From Elymus sibiricus (taxonomy: Eukaryota; Streptophyta; Magnoliopsida; Poales; Poaceae), in the NCBI GenBank assembly GCA_039707655.1, contig CM077675.1, positions 419,945,162 to 420,009,161 on the forward strand: 64,000 nt of DNA, given 5' to 3'. The translations under genes were made by a program, and so were the position numbers. A model generated the notes under the pieces. It saw only the letters and a list, made by a program, of their open reading frames with translations, ran no database searches and had not been told where the DNA came from. How positions within the stretch are numbered: the stretch's first letter is position 1; the number at the start of each line of letters is the position of its first letter. This document shows, piece after piece, positions 12,706 to 22,917 of the stretch.

Positions 12706-13060
12706 AGAAGCTTTAATATTTTAGTTCTTACCACTTCTTTCATCTTAGGATTTAATCGTCGTTGGTGATCAACAACGGGTTTAGCATCAAGTTCCATATT
12801 AATCTTGTGCTGACATAGAGTGGGGCTAATGCCCTTAAGATCATCAAGAGTATATCCAATAGCAGCCCAGTGCTTCCTTAGAACTTTTAATAATCTTTCT
12901 TCTTCATGTTCTGAAAGGTTAGCACTAATAATAACAGGATATATCGTTTTCTCATCAAGATAAGCATACTTCAAAGTGTCAGGCAATTGTTTCAATTCAA
13001 ACACAGGATCACCTTTAGGTGGAGGAGGACCTCCAAGAGTTTCAATAGGCAAATTGTGTT
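12693..13060 (-). pseudogene. Protease-RT linker and RT N-terminus of element B
   Basis: The open frame contains PIETLGGPPPPKGDPVFELK, an acidic KEY helix region (SEHEEERLLKVLRKHWAAIG) and DAKPVVDHQRRLNPKM, typical of the stretch just before the RT fingers in plant Gypsy pol. It is one frame off the protease frame (shift near 13065-13075) and ends prematurely at 12693. Confidence 0.8.
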
Positions 13061-13741
13061 TCAGGAGAGGTTGTTGTTCAAAGAAATTTGATCTATTTCA
13101 TTTCTCTCACGCAAGTGCATATCATTTTCATGGTCAAGCAAATATTGTTCTAATGGATCAGTAGGAGGCACGGCAATAGAAGCAAGACCAATTATTTCAT
13201 CTTTACTAGATAACGCTTTATCACGAGGTTGTCTACTAAACTTGGAAAAATTAAACTCATGAGACACACCACCAAAACTGACACCGATAGTTTGTTTTTC
13301 ACAGTCTATCTTAGCGTTGACGGTGCTCAAGAAAGGTCTACCAAAGATAATGGGACAAAAGTCATCTTGTGGGGAACTAAGGACTAGAAAATCAGTAGGG
13401 TATTTTACTTTCCCACACAAGACTTCAACATCTCTAACAATCCCAAGTGGTGTGATGGTGTCTCTATTAGCAAGTTTAATAGTAACATCAATGTCTTCTA
13501 TTTCAGCAGGTGCTATTTCATCCATAATTTCTTGGTATAAGGTAAAAGGAATAGCACTCACACTAGCACCCAAATCACATAAACCATGATAGCAATGATC
13601 TCCTATTTTAACTGAGACAACATGCATGCTTTCTATGGGTATATGTTTATCTTTTTCATCGGGTTTAGCAATTCTAGCAGCTTCATCACAGAAGTAGATA
13701 ACATGCCCATCAATATTTTCTACCAAGAGATCTTTAACCAT
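13061..13741 (-). pseudogene. Aspartic protease region of element B, downstream copy
   Basis: This 226-codon frame has the retropepsin-like active site LCDLGASVSAIP, a later IIFGRPFLSTVNAKID flap/C-terminal block and a DPLEQYLLDHENDM tail. It lies in frame with gag, separated only by a TAA (13760-13762) and six codons. It ends by frameshift before the RT linker. The upstream copy is at 27568-28378. Confidence 0.88.
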
Positions 13742-13759
13742 AGCAAGACTAGTTTCTAC

Positions 13760-14314
13760 TTAAATTTGCTCAGGGGGTCTAGGTGCTCTTATATTACTCT
13801 TACGAACCCTAGTTGATACCTTAGCATGTTCCTTTATCCTAATAGGGAAAGGTGGTTTTTCAATATAAGCGGTAGGCACAACTGGATCAACATTGTAAAT
13901 GATGGTTTCATCTTTAGCTATGACCGGTTCTTTAATTTGTTCATTAATAGGGGGATGATATTTAAACCACTTCTCCTTAGGGAGATCAACGTGAGTAGCA
14001 AATGTTTCACAGAAAGAGGCTACTATCTCAGAGTCAAGTCCATATTTAGTGCTAAACTTGTGAAAAGTATCGGTATTCATAAAAGATTTAACACAACCAA
14101 ACTCATGCTTTATACCTGACTCGTTACCTTCGTCGAGTTCCCAAACTTCAGAGTTGCGTTTAATTCTTTCTAAGAGATCCCACTTGAATTCAATAGTCTT
14201 CTTCATATAAGAACCAGCACAAGAAGTATCGAGCATTGTTTGATCATTATGAGAAAGCCGAGCATAAAAATTCTAAATAATAACTTCTCTCGGGATGTCA
14301 TGATTGGGGCATGA
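13760..14314 (-). pseudogene. Gag C-terminal part of element B, downstream copy
   Basis: This matches the C-terminal half of the gag at 28397-29422 (MLDTSCAGSYMKKTIEFKWD, later YNVDPVVPTAYIEKPPFP). A CAG-to-TAG change just upstream of ARLSHND breaks the frame. The gag N-terminal half continues at 27154-27567, beyond the inserted element C, whose ATATA duplication (14315-14319, 27149-27153) marks the break. Confidence 0.88.
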
Positions 14315-14319
14315 ATATA

Positions 14320-15902
14320 TGATATGTCTCCAACGTATCTATAATTTTTGATTGTTCCATGCATTTATATTATCTGTTTTGGATGTTTTATATGCATTAA
14401 TATGCTATTTTATATTATTTTTGGGACTAACCTATTAATCTAGAGCCTAGTGCCAGTTTCTGTTTTTTCCTTGTTTTTGAGTATTGCAGATAAGGAATAT
14501 TAAACGGAGTCCAAACGGAATAAAATCTTCAGAATGATTTTTCTTGGACCAGAAGAAACCCAGCAAACTTGGAGATGAAGGCAGGAGACCTGCCGTGGAG
14601 TCACAAGCCACCAGGGCGCGCCCTGGGGGGGCGCCCCCTGGCTTGTGGCCCCACGGCAGCCCTCCTAACCCTATTCTTCGGCCTATAAATTCCCAAATAT
14701 TCCCTGGATACAAAAAAGAGCCACGAAAATACTTTTCTGCCGCCGGAAGCCTCTGTTGCCGTGAGATCCAATCTTGGAGCCTTTTCCGGTAATCTGCCGG
14801 AGGGGGATTCGATCACGGAGGGCATCTACATCAACTCCATTGCCCCTCCGATGATGCGTGAGAAGTTTACCACAGACCTTCGGGTCCATAGCTAGTAGCT
14901 AGATGGCTTCTTCTCTCTCTTTGTTCTTCAATACCATGTTCTTCATGATCTTCATGGAGATCTATCCGATGTAATAATCTTTTGCGGTGTGTTTGTCGAG
15001 ATCCGATGAATTGTGGGTTTATGATCAGCTTATCTATGAATATTATTTGAATCTTCTCTGAATTCTTATATGCATGATTTCATATCTTTGCAAGTCTCTT
15101 CGAGTTATTGGTTTGGTTTGGTCAACTAGATTGGTAATTCTTGCAATGGGAGAAGTGCTTAGTTTTGGGTTCAATCTTGCGGTGTCCTCACCCAGTGACA
15201 AAGTAGGGGTAGCGAGGCACGTATTTTTATTGTTGCCATCGAGGATAAAAAGATGGGGTTTTCATCATATTGCTTGAGTTTATCCCTCTACATCATGTCA
15301 TCTTACCTAATGCGTTACTCTGTTCTTCATGAACTTAATACTCTAGATGCAGGCAGGAGTCGGTCGATGTGTAGAGTAATAGTAGTAGATGCAGAATCGT
15401 TTCGGTCTACTTGATACGGACGTGATGCCTATATGCATAATCATTGCCTTGGATATCGTCATAACTATGCGCTTTTCTATCAATTGCTCGACAGTAATTT
15501 GTTCACCCACCGTATTATTTTCCTACATGAGGGAAGCCTCTAGTGAAACCTATGGCCCCCGGGTCTATTTTCCATATTATATTTTCAGATCTATAAACCA
15601 AAAATACCAAAAATATCTTGCTGCATTCTTTTTACTTTTGTTTTACTTTCCGTTTTAGCAATCTTTTATATCTATCTCTATCAGATCTCATCCTTGCAAA
15701 TAACCGTGAAGGGATTGACAACCCCTTTTAGCGTTGGGTGCAAGAGTTTGATTGTTTGTGTAGGTGCGAAGATTGGGGACTTGCTTGTATCTCCTACTGG
15801 ATTGATACCTTGGTTCTCAACAACTGAGGGAAATATTTATCTACTTTGCTGCATCACCCTTTCCTCTTCAAGGGAAAACCAACGCAAGCTCAAGAAGTAG
15901 CA
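14320..15902 (+). repeat. Element C, LTR 1
   Basis: This is 1583 bp, TGATATGTCTCC...AAGAAGTAGCA. The promoter-like CCTATAAATTCCC lies near 14684, and the GC-rich inverted repeat at about 14605-14660. TSD ATATA is at 14315-14319. Confidence 0.93.
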
Positions 15903-15913
15903 AGAAGGATTTC

Positions 15914-15930
15914 TGGCGCCTTGCCGGGGA
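15914..15930 (+). promoter_or_regulatory. Primer-binding site, first unit, one base deleted
   Basis: TGGCGCCTTGCCGGGGA follows the LTR by 11 bp. Compared with the intact 18-base site at 21555-21572 it lacks one G. The sequence is complementary to the 3' end of plant tRNA-Asp (established for Athila-type elements). Confidence 0.85.
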
Positions 15931-16136
15931 GATCTACATCAAGCCTACCAAGTACCCATCACAAACTCATCTCTTGCATTTACTTTATTTCCATTTGCCT
16001 CTCGTTTTCCTCACCCCCACTTCTAAAATGATTTTCAGAAAAAACCAAAAGGATTTGCCTTTTTATTCGCCCTTCTTCCATTCGTCTTTTCGTTTGCTTT
16101 TTATTTGCTTGTGTGTTAGATCGTTTGCTCGTTTTC

Positions 16137-17276
16137 ATGGCTCAACCCAAAAGCTTTGATCCTTATCTTAGGAAGTTGGAAGATATTGAGAATAATGCTA
16201 AAGGCTTCATGTCGCTCCAATTTGACCATAATAGCTTCTTTAGGAACGAGCTTAAAGAACAAAACTTTATGCTGGAATACATGAATAAAGAACTTGATGA
16301 TATGACTAAGGAATTTTATGGTTTGAAATCTCAGTTTGCTCACCTTGAAAACTTAGTAGGCCAAATTTCTGATAAACAAGCTACCTTAGTCAATAAAATG
16401 GCCGCGAAGCCAGAATCTTTAAATGATGATGAAGATCTTAAAGTGATTGAGGTGACTCCTATTGAATCTTTGTTTTCTAATATAAATCTTGATAAAAATG
16501 GGACTGGAGATAAGTCAACTTTAGTTAAAAGGCGTCCCAATGATTCGGAGTTTATAGATCTTAATGCTAAGATTGATCAAAGTGGGATTGAAGAGGTCAA
16601 AACTTTAAATAGCAATGAACCCACTCTTTTGGATTTCAAGGACTTTAATTATGATAGTTGTTCTTTGATTGATTGTGTTTCCTTGTTGCAATCCATGTTG
16701 AATTCTCCGCATGCTTATAATCAAAATAAAGCTTTTACTAAACATATCGTGGATGCTATGATGAAATCTTTTGAAGAAAAACTTGAGTTGGAAGTTTCTA
16801 TACCTAGAAAGCTTTATGATGAGTGGGAACCTACTATTAATATTAAAATTAAAGATTATGAGTGCCATGCTTTGTGTGATTTGGGTGCTAGCGTTTCCAT
16901 GATTCCGAAAACTTTATGTGATGTGCTAGGTTTCCATGAATTTGATGATTGCTCTTTAAATTTGCATCTAGCGGATTCCACCATTAAGAAACCTATGGGA
17001 AGGATTAATGATGTTATTATTGTTGAAAATAGGAATTATGTGCCCATAGATTTCATTGTTCTTGATATAGATTGCAATCCTACATGTCCTATTATTCTTG
17101 GTAGACCTTTCCTTAGAACGATTGGTGCAATTATCGATATGAAGGAAGGAAATATTAGATTCCAATTTCCATTAAGGAAAGGCATGGAGCAGTTTCCTAG
17201 AAACAAAATAAAAATACCTTATGAATCTATTATGAGAGCTACTTATGGATTGCATACCAAAGATGACAAAACGTAG
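16137..17276 (+). CDS. Gag-remnant/aspartic protease protein, unit 1
   Basis: This 379-codon ORF was chosen to start at ATG 16137 (MAQPKSFDPYLRKLED), the first Met that begins the conserved protein. The N-terminal third is predicted coiled coil (FRNELKEQNFMLEYMNKELD, then HLENLVGQISDKQATL) without a visible zinc knuckle. The C-terminal half is a retropepsin-like domain with ALCDLGASVSMIPKTL (active-site Asp), ILGRPFLRTIGAIIDM and a basic end. No polymerase follows. It likely processes or packages via proteins supplied in trans by an autonomous relative. Element B has the same protease type. Confidence 0.85.
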   Translation: MAQPKSFDPYLRKLEDIENNAKGFMSLQFDHNSFFRNELKEQNFMLEYMNKELDDMTKEFYGLKSQFAHLENLVGQISDKQATLVNKMAAKPESLNDDEDLKVIEVTPIESLFSNINLDKNGTGDKSTLVKRRPNDSEFIDLNAKIDQSGIEEVKTLNSNEPTLLDFKDFNYDSCSLIDCVSLLQSMLNSPHAYNQNKAFTKHIVDAMMKSFEEKLELEVSIPRKLYDEWEPTINIKIKDYECHALCDLGASVSMIPKTLCDVLGFHEFDDCSLNLHLADSTIKKPMGRINDVIIVENRNYVPIDFIVLDIDCNPTCPIILGRPFLRTIGAIIDMKEGNIRFQFPLRKGMEQFPRNKIKIPYESIMRATYGLHTKDDKT

Positions 17277-19940
17277 ATCTATTGCGTTATGCCTAGCTAG
17301 GGGCGTTAAACAATAGCGCTTGTTGGGAGGCAACCCAATTTTATTTTTCTGCTTTTTTTTTGCTTCTGTTTTTGAGTGTTTTACACATTATTACCTCTGT
17401 AGTAATTGTGTTTTCTTGTTTAAATTAGTGTTTGAGCCAAGTAAGACCTTTGGGATGGTCTACGGTGTTTGTGATTTGATTTTGCTGAAAAACAGAAACT
17501 TTTGCTCTCAGTCCAGGAATTTTGTAAATTCACTGGAACGTGCTTTTGATCTGAAATTTATACACAAGATTGATATACAAATTTCCCTGATTTTCCTAAT
17601 TTTTCAGAAGTTTTGGAGTTACATAAGTATTCAAAGTCTATAGATTGCTACAGACTGTTCTGTTTTAGACAGATTCTGTTTTCTTTGCGTTGTTTGCTTA
17701 TTTTGATGTATCTATGGGTTGTATCGGGGGCTATGAACCATGGAGAAGTTGGAGTACAGTAAATAATAAACCAATATAAATAAACAATGAGTTCACAACA
17801 GTACCTAAAGTGGTGATTTATTTTTCTTATACTAACGGATCTCATGAGTTTTCTGTTGAGTTTTGTGTTGTGAAGTTTTCAAGTTTTGGGTAAAGATTTG
17901 ATGGACTATGGAATAAGGAGTGACAAGAGCCTAAGCTTGGGGATGCCCAAGGCACCCCAAGCCATATTCAAGGATACCAAAGAGCCTAAGCTTGGGGATT
18001 CCCCGGAAGGCATCCCCTCTTTCGTCTTCAATCCATCGGTAAATTTACTTGAGGCTATATTTTTATTCACCACATGATATGTGTTTTTCTTGGAGCGTCT
18101 TGTTTGATATGAGTCTTTGCTTTTTAGTTTTACACAATCATCCTTTGCTGCACAGATATTTTGAGGGGGACACGCATGAATCGTGAATTTATTAGAATAC
18201 TCTATGTGCTTCACTTATATCTTTTCAGCTAGGCAATGTTGCTCTAGTACTTCACTTATATCTTTTCAGAGCACGGTGGTGTTTTATTTTATAGAAATTA
18301 TTGAACTCTCGTACCTCACTTATATTATTTTGAGAGTCTTTAAACAGCATGGTAATTGGTTTAGGTTATGAATTTAGTCCTAATATAATGGGCATCCAAG
18401 AGGGATATAATAAAAACTTTCATATTAAGTGCATTGAATACTATGAGAAGTTTGATTCCTTGCATATAGTTTTGAGATATAAAGATGGTAATATGAGAGT
18501 CATGCTAGTGAGTAATTGTGAATTGGAAGAAATACTTGTGTTATAGTTTGTGATTCCCGTAGCATGCACGTATGGTGAACCGTTATGTAACGAAGTCGGA
18601 GCATGATTTGTTTAATGATTGTCAACCTTTGTGTGAGGGTCGGGAGCGCGCGATGGTTAACTCCTACCAACCTCTCCCCTAGGAGCATGCGTCTAATACT
18701 TTGCTTCGATAACTAATAGACTTTCGCAATAAGTATGTGAGTTCTTTATGACTAATGTTGAGTCCATGGATTATACGCACTCTCACCCTTCCACCTTTGC
18801 TAGCCTCTCTAGTACCGCGCAACTTTCGCCGGTGCATTAAACCCACCTTCCTCAAAACAGCCACCATATACCTTCCTCAAAACAGCCACCATACCTACCT
18901 ATTATGGAATTTTCATAGCCATTCCGAGATATATTGCCATGCAACTTCCACCGTTCCGTTTTTCATGACATGCACCATCATTTTCATATTGCCTTGCATT
19001 CATAAGCATTCATATAGAGTCATATTTTGTTCTAGGTATCGAGTTGTAAGTAAATAAAAGTGTGATGATCTTCATTATTAGAGCATTGTACCATGAGAGA
19101 AAAGTATGATGGAAGCTATGATTCCCTCACAAGTTGGGATGAGTTTCCGAACTTTACAAATAATAAAAGAGGCCCGCGAAGCCCAAATAAAAAAAGAGAG
19201 GCCAAAGATGCCCACCAAAATAAAAAAAAATGAGAGAAAGAGAGAAGGGACAATGCTACTATCTTTTTCCACACTTGTGCTTCAAAGTAGCACCATGTTC
19301 TTCATGATAGAGAGTCTCCTATTTTGTCACTTTCATATAACTAGTGGAATTTTTCATCATTATGCACAACCACTTAGTTTCTTTTTGAGCTTTCATACAC
19401 TTATAGCTCTAGTGCATCCATTGCATGGCAATCCCTACTCACTCACATTGATATCTATTGATGGGCATCTCCATAGCCCGTTGATACGCCTAGTTGATGT
19501 GAGACTATCTTCTCCTTTTTCCTCGCAACCTCCACCATATTCTATTCCACCTATAGTGCTATATCCATGGCTCACGCTCATGTATTGCGTGAGAGTTGAA
19601 AAGGTTTGAGAACATAAAAGGTGTGAAACAATTGCTTGACTTGTCATCGGGGTTGTGCATGATTTAGATACTTTGTGTGGGGAAGATGGAGCATAGCCAG
19701 ACCATATGATTTTGTAGGGATAACTTTCTGAGGCCATGTTATTTCGAAAGGACACAATTGCCTTGTTAGTATGCTTGAAGTATTACTGTTTTTATGTCAA
19801 TATTAGACTTTTGTTTTGAATCTTACGGATCTGAATATTCATGCCACAATAAAAAATATTACATGGATAAATATGTTAGGTAGCATTCCTCATCAAAAAT
19901 TCTGTTTTTATCATTTACCTACTCGAGGACGAGCAGGAAT
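17277..19940 (+). other. Element C unit 1, long 3' non-coding region
   Basis: About 2.7 kb of AT-rich sequence with only short unrelated open frames replaces the pol genes. It contains two internal copies of the polypurine-tract motif (17932 and 17988) and a GA/A-rich tract (about 19160-19250). It ends with GGACGAGCAGGAATTAGGC before the LTR. Confidence 0.75.
17932..18003 (+). repeat. Two internal polypurine-tract-like motifs, unit 1
   Basis: TAAGCTTGGGGATGCC (17932-17947) and TAAGCTTGGGGATTCC (17988-18003) nearly repeat the polypurine tract in front of the LTRs (25581-25596). Each is followed by inverted-repeat-like GGCA/TGCC sequence. Confidence 0.7.
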
Positions 19941-19956
19941 TAGGCTTGGGGATGCT
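19941..19956 (+). promoter_or_regulatory. Polypurine tract, unit 1
   Basis: TAGGCTTGGGGATGCT ends immediately before LTR 2 at 19957. It differs by one base from the tract of unit 2. Confidence 0.8.
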
Positions 19957-21543
19957 TGATACGTCTCCAACATATCTTTAATTTGTTGTTGTTCCATGCT
20001 ATTATATTATCTGTTTTGGATGTTTTATATGCATTAATATGCTATTTTATATTATTTTTTGAACTAACCTATTAATCTAGAGCCTAGTGCCAGTTTCTGT
20101 TTTTTCCTTGTTTTTGAGTATTGCAGATAAGGAATATTAAAGGGAGTCCAAACGGAATAAAATCTTCGGAATGATTTTTCTTGGACCAGAAGAAACCCAG
20201 CAGACTTGGAGATGAAGGCAGGAGACCTGCCGTGGAGTCACAAGCCACCAGGGCGCGCCCTAGGGGGGGGGCGCCCCCCTGGCTTGTGGCCCCACGGCAG
20301 CCCTCCTAACCCTATTCTTCGGCCTATAAATTCCCAAATATTACCTGGATACAAAAAAGAGCCACGAAAATACTTTTCCGCCGCTGGAAGCCTCTGTTCC
20401 CGTGAGATCCAATCTTGGAGCCTTTTCCGGTAATCTGCCGGAGGGGGATTCGATCACGGAGGGCATCTACATCAACTCCATTGCCCCTCCGATGATGCGT
20501 GAGTAGTTTACCACAGACCTTCGGGTCCATAGCTAGTATCTAGATGGCTTCTTCTCTCTCTTTGTTCTTCAATACCATGTTCTTCATGATCTTCATGGAG
20601 ATCTATCCGATGTAATACTCTTTTGCGGTGTGTTTGTCGAGATCCGATGAATTGTGGGTTTATGATCAGCTTATCTATGAATATTATTTGAATCTTCTCT
20701 GAATTCTTATATGCATGATTTCATATCTTTGCAAGTCTCTTCGAGTTATTGGTTTGGTTTGGCTAACTAGATTGGTAATTCTTGCAATGGGAGAAGTGCT
20801 TAGTTTTGGGTTCAAACTTGCGGTGTCCTCACCCAGTGACAAAGTAGGGGTAGCGAGGCACGTATTTGTATTGTTGCCATCGAGGATAAAAAGATGGGGT
20901 TTTCATCATATTGCTTGAGTTTATCCCTCTACATCATGTCATCTTATCTAATGCGTTACTCTGTTCTTCATGAACTTAATACTCTAGATGCAGGCAGGAG
21001 TCGGTCGATGTGTAGAGTAATAGTAGTAGATGCAGAATCGTTTCGGTCTACTTGATACGGACGTGATGCCTATATGCATAATCATTGCCTTGGATATCGT
21101 CATAACTATGCGCTTTTCTATCAATTGCTCGACAGTAATTTGTTCACCCACCGTATTATTTTCCTACATGAGGGAAGCCTCTAGTGAAACCTATGGCCCC
21201 CGGGTCTATTTTCCATATTATATTTTCAGATATATAAACCAAAAATACCAAAAATATCTCGCTGCATTCTTTTTACTTTTGTTTTACTTTCCGTTTTAGC
21301 AATATTTCATATCTATCTCTATCAGATCTCATCCTTGCAAATAACCGTGAAGGGATTGACAACCCCTTTTAGCTTTGGGTGCAAGAGTTTGATTGTTTGT
21401 GTAGGTGCGAAGATTGGGGACTTGCTTGTATCTACTACTGGATTGATACCTTGGTTCTCAACAACTGAGGGAAATACTTATCTACTTTGCTGCATCACCC
21501 TTTCCTCTTCAAGGGAAAACCAACGCAAGCTCAAGAAGTAGCA
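19957..21543 (+). repeat. Element C, middle LTR (LTR 2)
   Basis: This is 1587 bp, TGATACGTCTCC...AAGAAGTAGCA. It has a polypurine tract on its left and a primer-binding site on its right, so it acts as 3' LTR of unit 1 and 5' LTR of unit 2. There is no ATATA or other duplication on either side. Confidence 0.93.
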
Positions 21544-21554
21544 AGAAGGATTTC

Positions 21555-21572
21555 TGGCGCCGTTGCCGGGGA
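21555..21572 (+). promoter_or_regulatory. Primer-binding site, second unit (tRNA-Asp type)
   Basis: TGGCGCCGTTGCCGGGGA, 11 bp after the middle LTR, is a full 18-base match to the expected tRNA-Asp 3'-end complement. Confidence 0.88.
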
Positions 21573-21669
21573 GATCTACATCAAGCCTACCAAGTACCCA
21601 TCACAAACTCATCTCTTGCATTTACTTTATTTCCATTTGCCTCTCGTTTTCCTCACCCCCACTTCTAAA

Positions 21670-22917
21670 ATGATTTTCAGAAAAAACCAAAAAGATTTGC
21701 CTTTTTATTCGCCCTTCTTCCGTTCGTCTTTTCGTTTGCTTTTTGTTTGCTTGTGTGTTAGATCATTTGCTCATTTTCATGGCCAACCCAAAAGCTTTGA
21801 TCCTTATCTTAGGAAGTTGGAAGATATTGAGAATAATGCTAAAGGCTTCATGTCGCTCCAATTTGACCATAATAGCTTCTTTAGGAACGAGCTTAAAGAA
21901 CAAAAGTTTATGCTGGAATACATGAATAAAGAACTTGATGATATGACTAAGGAATTTTATGGTTTGAAATCTCAGTTTGCTCACCTTGAAAACTTAGTAG
22001 GCCAAATTTCTGATAAACAAGCTACCTTAGTCAATAAAATGGCCGCGAAGCCAGAATCTTTAAATGATGATGAAGATCTTAAAGTGATTGAGGTGACTCC
22101 TATTGAATCTTTGTTTTCTAATATAAATCTTGATAAAAATGGGACTGGAGATAAGTCAACTTTAGTTAAAAGGCGTCCCAATGATTCGGAGTTTATAGAT
22201 CTTAATGCTAAGATTGATCAAAGTGGGATTGAAGAGGTCAAAACTTTAAATAGCAATGAACCCACTCTTTTGGATTTCAAGGACTTTAATTATGATAGTT
22301 GTTCTTTGATTGATTGTGTTTCCTTGTTGCAATCCATGTTGAATTCTCCGCATGCTTATAATCAAAATAAAGCTTTTACTAAACATATCGTGGATGCTAT
22401 GATGAAATCTTTTGAAGAAAAACTTGAGTTGGAAGTTTCTATACATAGAAAGCTTTATGATGAGTGGGAACCTACTATTAATATTAAAATTAAAGATTAT
22501 GAGTGCCATGCTTTGTGTGATTTGGGTGCTAGCGTTTCCACGATTGCGAAAACTTTATGTGATGTGCTAGGTTTCCATGAATTTGATGATTGCTCTTTAA
22601 ATTTGCATCTAGCGGATTCCACCATTAAGAAACCTATGGGAAGGATTAATGATGTTATTATTGTTGCAAATAGGAATTATGTGCCCATAGATTTCATTGT
22701 TCTTGATATAGATTGCAATCCTACATGTCCTATTATTCTTGGTAGACCTTTCCTTAGAACGATTGGTGCAATTATCGATATGAAGGAAGGAAATATTAGA
22801 TTCCAATTTACATTAAGGAAAGGCATGGAGCACTTTCCTAGAAATAAAATAAAATTACCTTATGAATCTATTATGAGAGCTACTTATGTATTGCATACCA
22901 AAGATGATAATACCTAG
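21670..22917 (+). CDS. Gag-remnant/aspartic protease protein, unit 2, altered N-terminus
   Basis: The protein body equals unit 1 (about ten residue differences; active site here CDLGASVSTIAKTL). One base is missing right after the ancestral ATG (21779), which puts that ATG out of frame. The frame now opens upstream, with the first in-frame ATG at 21670 (MIFRKNQKDLPFYSP), giving about 415 codons. This adds about 45 N-terminal residues, including a hydrophobic run (FRLLFVCLCVRSFAHF). Whether any protein is made is unknown. Confidence 0.65.
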   Translation: MIFRKNQKDLPFYSPFFRSSFRLLFVCLCVRSFAHFHGQPKSFDPYLRKLEDIENNAKGFMSLQFDHNSFFRNELKEQKFMLEYMNKELDDMTKEFYGLKSQFAHLENLVGQISDKQATLVNKMAAKPESLNDDEDLKVIEVTPIESLFSNINLDKNGTGDKSTLVKRRPNDSEFIDLNAKIDQSGIEEVKTLNSNEPTLLDFKDFNYDSCSLIDCVSLLQSMLNSPHAYNQNKAFTKHIVDAMMKSFEEKLELEVSIHRKLYDEWEPTINIKIKDYECHALCDLGASVSTIAKTLCDVLGFHEFDDCSLNLHLADSTIKKPMGRINDVIIVANRNYVPIDFIVLDIDCNPTCPIILGRPFLRTIGAIIDMKEGNIRFQFTLRKGMEHFPRNKIKLPYESIMRATYVLHTKDDNT

